DNA of 64,000 nucleotides from positions 1 to 64,000 of the forward strand of contig RIBL01000014.1 of assembly GCA_003762875.1 (NCBI GenBank). The letters run 5' to 3'. The stretch comes from Muribaculaceae bacterium Isolate-110 (HZI) (GTDB lineage: Bacteria > Bacteroidota > Bacteroidia > Bacteroidales > Muribaculaceae). The notes below the pieces were generated by a model. The model searched no databases and had not been told where the DNA came from. It worked only from the letters and a program-made list of their open reading frames with translations. Below are positions 45,803 through 54,069 of the stretch, piece by piece. The translations under genes and the position numbers were made by a program. Position 1 is the first letter of the stretch. Each line of letters starts with the position of its first letter.

Positions 45803-45976
45803 ATGGCTTACGTAATCACAGACACCTGCATCTCCTGCGGAGCTTGCGCCGCTGTTTGCCCCACCGAGTCTATCTCAGAAGGTGCTGAGCACTACGAAAT
45901 CAACCCCGACACCTGCATCGACTGCGGTGCTTGCGAGGCTGAGTGCCCCACCGGCTCAATCCATCCCGGAGAATAA
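45803..45976 (+). CDS. 2[4Fe-4S] ferredoxin
   Basis: A 57-residue ferredoxin, easily missed because of its length. It starts MAYVITDTCISCGACAAVCP and carries two CxxCxxCxxxC-P clusters: Cys9, 12, 15 and 19, and Cys38, 41, 44 and 48. Each set supplies three ligands to one cluster and the fourth to the other. It is a low-potential electron carrier in the cytoplasm, for example for pyruvate:ferredoxin oxidoreductase. It stands alone between a strong consensus promoter and a strong terminator, consistent with high expression. Confidence 0.95.
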   Translation: MAYVITDTCISCGACAAVCPTESISEGAEHYEINPDTCIDCGACEAECPTGSIHPGE

Positions 45977-46028
45977 TCCGCCACTCCTCCCACACTAAGG
46001 GAGCGACAAAAGGACTAACCCACACACA

Positions 46029-46072
46029 CGAGACACACGCTGCGGCAACGCGGTATGTGTCTCGTTTCTTTT
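46029..46072 (+). terminator. Terminator of the ferredoxin gene
   Basis: CGAGACACA (46029-46037) pairs with TGTGTCTCG (46056-46064), and TTTCTTTTA follows. An inner CGC/GCG pairing can extend the stem. Confidence 0.8.
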
Positions 46073-46120
46073 ATGCTCTACAACATAGCGCAAATTTCTC
46101 TCCAACACACTGATATTTCG

Positions 46121-46128
46121 TATCTTTG
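46121..46128 (+). promoter_or_regulatory. -7 box for the small lipoprotein gene
   Basis: TATCTTTG is an exact -7 match 56 bases before the lipoprotein ATG. The -33 region lacks TTTG. Confidence 0.55.
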
Positions 46129-46184
46129 CAGGAAACGTCAACATACGGTCACATCACAGACTCACCCCTCGAAAAACCACCCCT

Positions 46185-46733
46185 ATGCGAAAACCATTCA
46201 TCATCTCCATCCTGATTGCCTCGGTCATGCTCCTGCCGGCATGCATGAACAGCGATAAAATCGACCAAAAGCTCCAAGCTCTGAATGAACAGTTGCAACA
46301 ACAGCAGTCTGACTCCGAAATGTCAACCGAAGAGATACAGGGACTTATCGAAAAAATCGAACTTTACACCACTCCCACACCCGGCATGGCACGTGACATT
46401 GTCAATGAAAACCGCTATATCGACATCGATGTCAATGCTGTCGCAAAAAGCGTAAACGAATATCGGGAGGAGTCACGCCCTATCGACAAGACCTATACCG
46501 ACAATCTGGCGATAGTCCGTGCGGCAAGTTACCGATACTTTTCACACGTAAGACTGGACAATGGCCGATATACCGTCGGCAATATCACCGCCAAAGACCT
46601 CAACATGTCCGAGAGTACATTTGAGGCATATCAGAAAGGACTGGAGGAATTGAATGTCTCACTCAGCACGATGGAAATGGAGATGGATTCCATCCCCTTC
46701 CCGCAGAAAGAGCTCGACCGCATGCTCGAATAG
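46185..46733 (+). CDS. Small coiled-coil lipoprotein, unknown function
   Basis: I do not recognise a family. The 182-residue product has a lipoprotein signal with lipobox LLPAC (Cys20). A short coiled-coil, Gln-rich region follows (about 24-65, DQKLQALNEQLQQQQ), then a mixed region with VNAVAKSVNEYREESRPIDKTY. The C-terminus is again helical and acidic. It has its own promoter and a terminator-like family A palindrome, so it is probably a single-gene unit in the cell envelope. Confidence 0.7.
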   Translation: MRKPFIISILIASVMLLPACMNSDKIDQKLQALNEQLQQQQSDSEMSTEEIQGLIEKIELYTTPTPGMARDIVNENRYIDIDVNAVAKSVNEYREESRPIDKTYTDNLAIVRAASYRYFSHVRLDNGRYTVGNITAKDLNMSESTFEAYQKGLEELNVSLSTMEMEMDSIPFPQKELDRMLE

Positions 46734-46760
46734 CCACGCTCCCAAATGGCTTAATCAATA

Positions 46761-46826
46761 AAAAAAGCTAAGACAGGAGTCCTGGAGTGTGAAATCTCAC
46801 TCCAGGACTCCTGTCTTAACTTTTTT
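46761..46826 (+). terminator. Family A palindrome acting as terminator, copy 5
   Basis: A 23-base stem (46767-46789 with 46798-46820; GACAGGAGTCCTGGAGTG core) with an 8-base loop, flanked by A6 on the left and T6 on the right. It is a textbook bidirectional intrinsic terminator and a member of repeat family A. The remaining 175 bases before the gdhA promoter are AT-rich with nothing else seen. Confidence 0.85.
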
Positions 46827-47001
46827 AACTTAACCATAAGAGTTTTTTTCAAGGGCTTTTGTTGCTTTTTGTGTCTTTGCAGAGCCGTTTTCAGACATTC
46901 CGTCACTCTTTTCGGCATTTAGGTATTAGAGCAGAAAATATCGCTAAAAACGTATGTTTCACAACATATTTTTTTCGATTCGTTTATCCGAAAACAATTC
47001 T

Positions 47002-47009
47002 TACATTTG
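47002..47009 (+). promoter_or_regulatory. -7 box for gdhA
   Basis: TACATTTG matches the -7 consensus 63 bases before the gdhA ATG. Confidence 0.6.
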
Positions 47010-47072
47010 CATCGGTCAAGGACCAGAACAACAATATAAACACCTTATCAACACCCATCAAAATCTTAAGCC

Positions 47073-48410
47073 ATGGATATTAATAATATTCTGAGTGGGC
47101 TTGAAGCCAAGCACCCCGGCGAAAAAGAATACCTGCAGGCCGTAAAGGAAGTTCTCATCTGCGTAGAGGACGTTTACAACCAGCACCCCGAATTTGAAAA
47201 AGCAAAAATCATCGAGCGCATGGTAGAGCCCGACCGCATCGTCACATTCCGCGTGACCTGGGTCGACGACCGTGGCGAGGTGCAGAACAATATTGGTTAT
47301 CGCGTACAGTTTAACAACGCCATCGGTCCCTACAAGGGCGGCATTCGTTTCCACGCCTCTGTCAACCTCTCGATTCTGAAGTTCCTCGGCTTTGAGCAGA
47401 CTTTCAAGAACGCCCTCACCACCCTGCCCATGGGCGGAGCCAAGGGCGGCAGCGACTTCTCGCCCCGCGGCAAGAGCGAAGCCGAAATCATGCGCTTCTG
47501 CCAGGCCTTCATTCTCTGCCTCTGGAAAAACCTCGGTCCCGACCGCGACGTTCCTGCCGGCGACATCGGCGTAGGCGGCCGCGAGGTAGGCTACATGTAT
47601 GGCATGTATAAGAAACTCGTCAACGAGTGCACCGGCACCTTCACAGGCAAGGGGCTCGACTTCGGCGGCTCACGTATCCGTCCCGAAGCTACTGGATTTG
47701 GCGCACTCTACTTCGTGCAGAACATGCTCGCCAAGAAAAACGACTCCATCGAAGGCAAGACCATCGCAGTGTCGGGCTTCGGCAACGTGGCATGGGGCGC
47801 AGCCCTCAAGGCCACACAGCTCGGCGGCAAGGTTGTGACCATCTCGGGTCCCGACGGATATATCTATGACCCCGAAGGCATCTCGGGCGATAAGATCGAC
47901 TATATGCTCTATCTCCGCGCAACAGGCGAGGACATCGTGGCTCCCTATGCTGAGAAATATCCCGAAGCAACATTCTATCCCGGCCGCAAGCCCTGGGAGC
48001 AGAAGGTGGACATCGCTCTGCCCTGCGCCACCCAGAACGAGGTCAACGGCGACGATGCCAAGGCTCTCGTGGCCAACGGCGTGCAGATTGTAGCCGAAGT
48101 GTCCAACATGGGCTGTACACCCGAAGCCATCGACACATTCATCGAAGCCCGCGTGAACTATGCCCCCGGCAAAGCAGTAAACGCCGGCGGCGTGGCCACC
48201 TCAGGTCTCGAAATGAGCCAGAACGCCGAGCATCTCCAGTGGAGTGCCGAGGAAGTGGATGATCGTCTGCATGAAATCATGAGCAACATCCACACCCAGT
48301 GTGTAGAGCACGGCACCGAGCCCGACGGCTTTGTCAACTACATGAAGGGAGCCAACATCGCCGGCTTCATGAAGGTAGCCAACGCTATGATCGGACAAGG
48401 CATCATCTAA
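47073..48410 (+). CDS. gdhA: NADP-type glutamate dehydrogenase
   Basis: A 445-residue hexameric glutamate dehydrogenase that assimilates ammonium into 2-oxoglutarate. The glutamate-binding start GYRVQFNNAIGPYKGGIRFH and the catalytic Lys124 in PMGGAKGGSDF are intact. The Rossmann region has VSGFGNVAWGAA. Length and motifs fit the short bacterial NAD(P) class; coenzyme preference is inferred from similarity to Bacteroides GdhA. It is a single-gene unit with a strong terminator. Confidence 0.96.
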   Translation: MDINNILSGLEAKHPGEKEYLQAVKEVLICVEDVYNQHPEFEKAKIIERMVEPDRIVTFRVTWVDDRGEVQNNIGYRVQFNNAIGPYKGGIRFHASVNLSILKFLGFEQTFKNALTTLPMGGAKGGSDFSPRGKSEAEIMRFCQAFILCLWKNLGPDRDVPAGDIGVGGREVGYMYGMYKKLVNECTGTFTGKGLDFGGSRIRPEATGFGALYFVQNMLAKKNDSIEGKTIAVSGFGNVAWGAALKATQLGGKVVTISGPDGYIYDPEGISGDKIDYMLYLRATGEDIVAPYAEKYPEATFYPGRKPWEQKVDIALPCATQNEVNGDDAKALVANGVQIVAEVSNMGCTPEAIDTFIEARVNYAPGKAVNAGGVATSGLEMSQNAEHLQWSAEEVDDRLHEIMSNIHTQCVEHGTEPDGFVNYMKGANIAGFMKVANAMIGQGII

Positions 48411-48486
48411 TAGGAACAGTTAAAGTTCAGCAGCCGGGCCTACCGGCTGACCACAAGATAACATCCATCTAACATCCTTACCTTAG

Positions 48487-48530
48487 GGGAGTGCGCGGAC
48501 ACCGTAACACCGCGTGCTCCCTATTTTATT
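48487..48530 (+). terminator. Terminator of gdhA
   Basis: GGGAGTGCGCGG (48487-48498) pairs with CCGCGTGCTCCC (48510-48521) with two wobbles, then TATTTTATT follows. Confidence 0.8.
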
Positions 48531-48545
48531 ACCCAATAGTTTAAG

Positions 48546-48585
48546 GACAATGGACTTTGGCTTTAACATTTGTTATTAAACCCTC
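48546..48585. repeat. Solo right end of a family B element
   Basis: GACAATGGACTTTGGCTTTA...TATTAAACCCTC matches the right arm of the family B element at 33279-33318 with few changes. No left arm is present. The rest of this 438-base gap holds the gdhA terminator, the relic below and the nhaD promoter. Confidence 0.7.
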
Positions 48586-48593
48586 TAAAAAGC

Positions 48594-48690
48594 CAATACA
48601 GGAGTATCGGGATGTATAAATGGCTGACAGCACGCAGCCGAGCCAATCACTTTTATCTTAACATTCTCAACTCCATTAACTTTTTAAACT
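48594..48690. repeat. Degenerate family A relic
   Basis: AATACAGGAGTATCGGG resembles the left core of family A, and CTCAACTCCATTAACTTTTTAAACT the right tail, but the two no longer pair well. It directly follows the solo family B end. Confidence 0.4.
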
Positions 48691-48696
48691 ATAAGT

Positions 48697-48727
48697 TTTG
48701 TTATTAGTGAGATAATTGCGACCTTTG
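48697..48727 (+). promoter_or_regulatory. Promoter of nhaD
   Basis: TTTG (48697-48700) and GACCTTTG (48720-48727) are separated by 19 bases. The -7 has G in place of the first T. Confidence 0.6.
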
Positions 48728-48848
48728 CACCAAATTTTTCATTTACCGCATTGCTTCTCCTCACCATGCCAACCAACCATCCCGACCGATCATTACCATA
48801 CACAACCTCACGGATATACAACACTTAAATCTACAATAAAAAACTACC

Positions 48849-50138
48849 ATGGTAACAGCAATCGTCATTTTCTTCATTCTCGGCTATCTGTGTATAGCAC
48901 TCGAGAGTGTGCTAAAAATCAACAAAGCCGTGCCCGCACTGCTCATGTGTGTGGTATGCTGGACACTCTATGCCTGTGGCGGCGGTCCGGCCGACGGCGA
49001 GACATCCGAACGTCTGCTCCATCATCTGGGCGAGACGTGCGAGATACTCTTCTTCCTTATGGGCGCAATGACAATCGTAGAGATTGTAGATGCCAACGGC
49101 GGCTTCTACTTCGTGCAGGACGCCCTCGCCACCAAGAGCAAGCGAACTCTGCTGTGGCGCATCACATTCATGACATTTTTCCTCTCGGCCATCCTCGACA
49201 ACCTCACCACGAGCATCGTCATGGTGATGGTGCTGCGTAAACTGGTGGCCGACAGCAAAGACCGCATGCTCTTCGGAGGCATGATCATCATCGCGGCCAA
49301 TGCCGGCGGCGCGTTCTCACCCATCGGCGACGTCACCACCATCATGCTGTGGATCAAGGGCATGATTTCGACCGGCGGAGTCATCAGCCAGTTGCTCCTG
49401 CCCTCGCTCGTGTCGGCCTTCGTGTCAATGCTCTGCGTGAGCCTCTATCTCAAGGGCGAGCTGGAGATGCCCAAGCATGACGAGGCTCCCGGCGCGGCCA
49501 ATAATCCCGACCGCCTGCTCATACTCTGCGTGGGCGTGGGCGGCCTCATCTTCGTGCCCATCTTCCGTATGCTCACCGGCCTCGCACCCTTCATGGGCAT
49601 ACTACTCGCACTCGGTGTGCTGTGGCTCGTGAGCGAATATCGCTGCAACCGCAACGCGCTCTTCTGCGAATCAAGCCATCTCAAAGTAACCACACTCCTC
49701 TCACGCATCGACATGGCCACCATACTCTTCTTCCTCGGCATACTTCTTGCCGTGGCCACTCTTCAGGAGACCGGCGTGCTCACCTCGTTTGGCGCATGGC
49801 TCAACGAGGCATCCGACGGCAACCACTATCTCGTTACCGGCATCATCGGCGTCGTGTCGAGCATCGTCGACAACGTGCCCCTCGTGGCCGGATGCATGGA
49901 GATGTATCCCATCGCCCCCTCAGGCGACTTTGGCGTCGACGGACTCTTCTGGCAGTTGCTGGCCTACTGTGCCGGCGTGGGCGGCTCGATGCTCATCATC
50001 GGTTCGGCCGCAGGCGTCGTGGTCATGGGTCTGGAGAAAATCAGCTTCGGATGGTATCTGCGCCGCTTCACCTGGATAGCCTTTGTCGGCTACGTGGCAG
50101 GTATCGCAACCTATGCCCTCGAGACACTCTTCTTCTGA
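48849..50138 (+). CDS. nhaD: NhaD-type sodium:proton antiporter
   Basis: A 429-residue inner-membrane protein of the ion transporter superfamily with about 11-12 hydrophobic segments. The family signature AILDNLTTSIVMVMVLRKLV and the following AANAGGAFSPIGDVTTIMLW are clear. A second matching half contains SSIVDNVPLVAGCMEM and GVGGSMLIIGSAAGVV, the inverted repeat of the fold. It should exchange Na+ for H+ to control pH and sodium. Confidence 0.92.
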   Translation: MVTAIVIFFILGYLCIALESVLKINKAVPALLMCVVCWTLYACGGGPADGETSERLLHHLGETCEILFFLMGAMTIVEIVDANGGFYFVQDALATKSKRTLLWRITFMTFFLSAILDNLTTSIVMVMVLRKLVADSKDRMLFGGMIIIAANAGGAFSPIGDVTTIMLWIKGMISTGGVISQLLLPSLVSAFVSMLCVSLYLKGELEMPKHDEAPGAANNPDRLLILCVGVGGLIFVPIFRMLTGLAPFMGILLALGVLWLVSEYRCNRNALFCESSHLKVTTLLSRIDMATILFFLGILLAVATLQETGVLTSFGAWLNEASDGNHYLVTGIIGVVSSIVDNVPLVAGCMEMYPIAPSGDFGVDGLFWQLLAYCAGVGGSMLIIGSAAGVVVMGLEKISFGWYLRRFTWIAFVGYVAGIATYALETLFF

Positions 50139-50203
50139 CACAGGCCAACGGCAGGGCGTGGTCTCTTTAAGAGTTTAACAGTTAACAGTTTAAAGTTTAG
50201 CAT

Positions 50204-50890
50204 ATGCTCTCATTTAACATTAACACCCCGATATTAAGCATGATTCCGGGACTACTCTTCCTCGCCCTTGCCACATCTTGCATCGACAGTCACACCTCCG
50301 GGAGTGATGACGCATGGGCAACCACCGACGACGATAATGAGCTCTTCGAGACCTCCGATCTATCGCTCTTCGAGCTGCGCCACCGCGTCAAGCGCGTCAC
50401 CACAACGACCTTCTATAACGTCACCCCGGGCCCTGACTCGGTAGCCATCGACACCACTGCGGTAAAACCACTCGTGACCACAGTCTATTTTGACCAATTG
50501 GGTCACTACGTGCCGCGTCGCGACGAGCGCGTCAAGCGCGACGAGTGGGGACGTATCATCCGCTGGGAGGACCGCCGTCCCAACCTGCGCCGTCTCCATG
50601 GAGGTTTTCTGAAAGACACGCTCACCTACCGCCACGATTCGCCCAACGTTGTACGCACCTCGGGCATGGGCGACTATGCCGTGACCGTCTATGATGACAA
50701 CCGCCGCGTGGTGGGTCAGTACACCGACCCATTGGCCGACGGCGAGCACACCGCGGTGTTTAACCTCTATCGCAAGGAGGACCGTCGCGGCAACTGGACC
50801 GAACGCCTCAGCGTATGGACCACACAGACGACGGGCGCACGCCCTCACGTGTCATACTCACTCGACCGAAGAGAAATCACATACTATTGA
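50204..50890 (+). CDS. Lipoprotein of unknown function
   Basis: I do not recognise a family with certainty. The 228-residue product has a signal with lipobox LATSC (Cys26) followed by an Asp-rich linker (SDDAWATTDDDNE). The rest is beta-rich with repeated motifs such as VYFDQLGHYVPRRDERVKRDEWGRI and VTVYDDNRRVVGQYTDP. These resemble the strand-turn repeats of RHS-like or bacterial beta-wrap proteins, but too few are present to claim it. It starts 65 bases after nhaD and may be co-transcribed. Confidence 0.6.
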   Translation: MLSFNINTPILSMIPGLLFLALATSCIDSHTSGSDDAWATTDDDNELFETSDLSLFELRHRVKRVTTTTFYNVTPGPDSVAIDTTAVKPLVTTVYFDQLGHYVPRRDERVKRDEWGRIIRWEDRRPNLRRLHGGFLKDTLTYRHDSPNVVRTSGMGDYAVTVYDDNRRVVGQYTDPLADGEHTAVFNLYRKEDRRGNWTERLSVWTTQTTGARPHVSYSLDRREITYY

Positions 50891-50898
50891 CTCCTATG

Positions 50899-51017
50899 AT
50901 TTAAAGAGTTAAGATAGTCAAGAAAGTTAAGGCAGGAATACATGAGTTTAACTGATCGGACTGTAATAGGTTGCCGATTAAAAAACTCCCGTACTCCCGC
51001 CTTAACTTTTTTAAATC
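50899..51017. repeat. Family A palindromic repeat, copy 6
   Basis: Arms 50923-50950 and 50980-51011 pair imperfectly: AAAGTTAAGGCAGGAATACA against CTCCCGTACTCCCGCCTTAA. The T-rich right flank could terminate the lipoprotein transcript. The left flank contains two further GTTAAG units. Confidence 0.7.
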
Positions 51018-51035
51018 ATTAAATTTCATTAACAC

Positions 51036-51131
51036 CAAACAGACCAATTTACCGAAAATGTTGGTCTGTTTGACGCAAAATTAGTGGGATAATTTTCATA
51101 TTTAAAATTTATTTGGTTATTTTGCGTCAAA
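51036..51131 (+). promoter_or_regulatory. Overlapping hairpins upstream of the LruC lipoprotein gene
   Basis: CAAACAGACCAA (51036-51047) pairs perfectly with 51061-51072. TTTGACGCAAAATTA (51069-51083) pairs with 51117-51131 at 13 of 15 positions. The two structures share bases 51069-51072, so they could be alternatives or an operator plus a hairpin. No consensus promoter was found nearby. Confidence 0.45.
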
Positions 51132-51202
51132 TCACAGCACAGGTAACTACAACACCTGACATATATTCAGAGATTATACATACATAATTTACCTTCCAGT
51201 TT

Positions 51203-53581
51203 ATGAGACTTTCTCATATCCTTGCCATATCCCTATGTGGCATATCATCTGTCGCATGCCATGTCGACGAAATCGAGGTGCCAAGCGAAGAATTGTTCAC
51301 GCGTTCGTTTATCAAAGAATTTGGCATAGCCGACTCAGACCAGGATTGGACACTCGCCACACGTGTCACCATGCACATCAATCCTTCAGCCATGAGCGGA
51401 GCCGAGACTGTCAGCATATATGACCGCATGCCGGGCACACCCGGCTGTCAGCTTGCCGCCCGATTTTCTGCCTCGGCTGAAACATTCGCGTTTGACTTCG
51501 CCAAGAGCAACAGCTCAGCCTATGTGCAGGGAGTAAACTCCGACGGCAAAATCACATTCTCCGGCTATTATCCCATACGTGACGGTATACTGTCAGTAAG
51601 CACCCGTTCACGCGCAGTAGAGTATACAGACGCCTCAAGCATCAGACTTCAGGAAATCACTGGTGACAGCCCTTGGGGCAACGGATTCGGTTCATTCAAC
51701 CCCAACGAGTATGAACGAGAAGGCATGCAGGCTTGCAATTTTCATTATTGGAATACACTAAAAGGCTGGAACGGAGCGATAAAATACAAGCCGATCCTTG
51801 ATGTCTTTTCGTTCTATGGTATGTATTCGGGCGGCACGTTCAACGACTCATATCTCAAAGGCTGTTATGACGATATCGAGGAAGGCACCCCCTGCTCCAC
51901 ACTGATACATATCGTGGGAGAGAAGGGCGTGTTTCACGAAGGTGTTGTCGACGGACACTGCAACATTAACCTCTATAGCGAGCGTCTGAAACCCGAGGAC
52001 GGTGTGATCTACCGCTCCGATGGCGGAGAGATAGTGCTCAAATATGTCTACGGCGCAGGCATATTCTCCAACAGTTTCGGATATTTCTACTATCCCGAAG
52101 GTGCCACGACACAACAGATAATGGAGGCCCCGAAATTCATGCTTATGTATGACGCATCGCCATGGAACAACCTTCAACGCAATGCCGGGGACGGTTACAG
52201 CAACTTTGAAAACATCGGAGGACATGGCACCGAAAACAAAACCATACTCACGCAAGTAGGCATTGACAACTATTCGGGCATGCGAACAGCCAATGATGTC
52301 AATGACTATGAAAACAATTCAGGCAAGGATGTATTGTACAAACCCTCATATCACAAGCTGGTCTACTATGAGCTCGACTCCGACAACAAACCCATCGAAG
52401 GCTCGGCCACTTACACCTTTCCCAAGGGGATGAACATCGGATTCTTCATACTTGTACAGGGCCATGAGAAACTTAGACGCAACGGCTCGCTTGAGGGTCT
52501 GAATCACTCGTCCAACAACAGTTGGTGGAAAGTGGAAGGAGTCGATGTCCGATTCTCCATCCCGTGGATGAACCAACTGATGGGTGCGTATTATAAGTCA
52601 GTGCCCGGCCATGGCAACACTACATATGACAAACACGCGCTTGACTTCTCGCTCAACGACGGCCGCACCGGCTCAATACCGGCTGACTACACTCCCCATA
52701 TGTCGTTTGTGACATTTGCCTACAACGGCCACACCGTATTAGGCGTGGAGGACGGACAATATCACAACAACGACCACGATGTCAACGACATGCTCTTCTA
52801 CGTAGAAGGTGTCAACGACGACCAGGAGGAGATAGGCGAAAAGCCTCAGGTGCAATCATGGATTATCGGATGCGAGGACCTGGGCAGCAGCTTTGACTTC
52901 GACTTCAACGACGCGGTGTTTGGCGTGTCACACTTCTCAACCGACGACAAATCACAGAACTATCTCAAGGTCAAGGCTCTCGCCGCCGGCGGCACACTGC
53001 CCATACAGCTCTTGTGGACCGACCCCGCCGGAACCACCCACAATGTAGGCACCGACTATGACAAGACATATCTCAGATGGAACAACTGGTTTGGTGTCGA
53101 CAATGTGTCACAGATCATAAACTGCAACCATAGCAACGACGGCGACGCTTATGAGGGGGCCACTGTGACCATACCGCTCGACCGATTTCCCGACTATACC
53201 ATCACGGCCGACAATTTCAAGGACGGCACCCCCTATCTGATGGGAGGCTTCTCGCTGGCCGTGTATGACAATACTGGCTTTGAGATATCCCGCGAGGTCA
53301 AGCCCATAGGCAACTACAAGGACGATGCCGAGAGATGGACACGCACGCCTCAGATGATACTCGTCCACAGCGGATGGAAATGGCCCGTAGAGTGCCGCCC
53401 TATATTTGACGCCTACGACGGACGCACATCCTTTGGCGACTCGCACTCCCAGAAGATGTCGGGTTTCAGAGACTGGGTGCAGGACAAGTTTGCAATCGAC
53501 TGGACCGAACATATCAGCACCCCCTCATATGTCACCGACCACAGGTGGACAGGCGAGGCGGAGCCCGATATCACGAAATAA
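51203..53581 (+). CDS. LruC domain-containing lipoprotein
   Basis: A 792-residue surface or periplasmic lipoprotein. The lipobox is SSVAC (Cys19). The N-terminal TRSFIKEFGIADSDQDWTLAT is typical of Bacteroidetes LruC and DUF4842 proteins. A DUF4114-like acidic motif lies near residue 550 (CEDLGSSFDFDFNDAVFGV), probably calcium-binding. The remaining C-terminal part is the beta-rich LruC domain. Its role is unknown, with adhesion or matrix functions suspected in the family. It is a single gene between unusual hairpins and a strong terminator. Confidence 0.82.
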   Translation: MRLSHILAISLCGISSVACHVDEIEVPSEELFTRSFIKEFGIADSDQDWTLATRVTMHINPSAMSGAETVSIYDRMPGTPGCQLAARFSASAETFAFDFAKSNSSAYVQGVNSDGKITFSGYYPIRDGILSVSTRSRAVEYTDASSIRLQEITGDSPWGNGFGSFNPNEYEREGMQACNFHYWNTLKGWNGAIKYKPILDVFSFYGMYSGGTFNDSYLKGCYDDIEEGTPCSTLIHIVGEKGVFHEGVVDGHCNINLYSERLKPEDGVIYRSDGGEIVLKYVYGAGIFSNSFGYFYYPEGATTQQIMEAPKFMLMYDASPWNNLQRNAGDGYSNFENIGGHGTENKTILTQVGIDNYSGMRTANDVNDYENNSGKDVLYKPSYHKLVYYELDSDNKPIEGSATYTFPKGMNIGFFILVQGHEKLRRNGSLEGLNHSSNNSWWKVEGVDVRFSIPWMNQLMGAYYKSVPGHGNTTYDKHALDFSLNDGRTGSIPADYTPHMSFVTFAYNGHTVLGVEDGQYHNNDHDVNDMLFYVEGVNDDQEEIGEKPQVQSWIIGCEDLGSSFDFDFNDAVFGVSHFSTDDKSQNYLKVKALAAGGTLPIQLLWTDPAGTTHNVGTDYDKTYLRWNNWFGVDNVSQIINCNHSNDGDAYEGATVTIPLDRFPDYTITADNFKDGTPYLMGGFSLAVYDNTGFEISREVKPIGNYKDDAERWTRTPQMILVHSGWKWPVECRPIFDAYDGRTSFGDSHSQKMSGFRDWVQDKFAIDWTEHISTPSYVTDHRWTGEAEPDITK

Positions 53582-53793
53582 TATGATTGGCTATATGCTT
53601 TGACGTTTATATGACTATATATTCCATGTAATCAAGCACTTTCACTGCATAAAAACACATTTTGCTCAAATAACATAAAAGCACAACCGACCTGACACTC
53701 ATTGACTGACCAGCCTCTCTCCACAATATAGCATAAGCGCAGAATGAAAAATTCAGGTAATTAAACAGTGAATAATAGATAGATAGTAGCATC

Positions 53794-53828
53794 CCCCCGC
53801 ATGCCGCAGATGGCAAGCGGGGGTTTTT
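53794..53828 (+). terminator. Intrinsic terminator after the LruC gene
   Basis: CCCCCGC (53794-53800) pairs with GCGGGGG (53817-53823), with an inner TGCC/GGCA extension, and five T follow. It lies 212 bases after the stop, and the intervening sequence shows no gene. Confidence 0.85.
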
Positions 53829-53830
53829 AC

Positions 53831-54069
53831 TTACATTTGAGCAAGCTCAGATGTAAAGATTATGAGGTTATAAGAGGGCGGACTTCTCTATATTCAAGAT
53901 AAAACTGTAACCATTTATTTGAGCAAGCTCAAATAAATGGTTACACAGAGTTATAGCTTACAAGAAGTTTGTGCTATGCACGAGGCTATAAGCCGATGAG
54001 ACAATAAGGTTCATAAAAACCTCAACCTCACAACCTTATAGCCTTTGATTTGAGCAGGCTCAAATCAAA
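53831..54069. repeat. Family C element, copy 2 (two ends plus an internal hairpin)
   Basis: Left end: hairpin TTACATTTGAGC-aa-GCTCAGATGTAA (53831-53856), then TTATGAGGTTATAAG. Right end, inverted: CCTTATAGCC, then hairpin TTTGATTTGAGC-ag-GCTCAAATCAAA (54044-54069). In the middle lies a perfect 18-base hairpin GTAACCATTTATTTGAGC (53907-53944). The right hairpin covers the gpmI stop codon, so gpmI's last codons are part of the repeat. Confidence 0.8.

Noticed and set aside
53831-54069. A possible CRISPR array or phage attachment site
   Set aside because: The repeated words are palindromic ends of one element at unequal spacing, with no unique spacers, cas genes or integrase.
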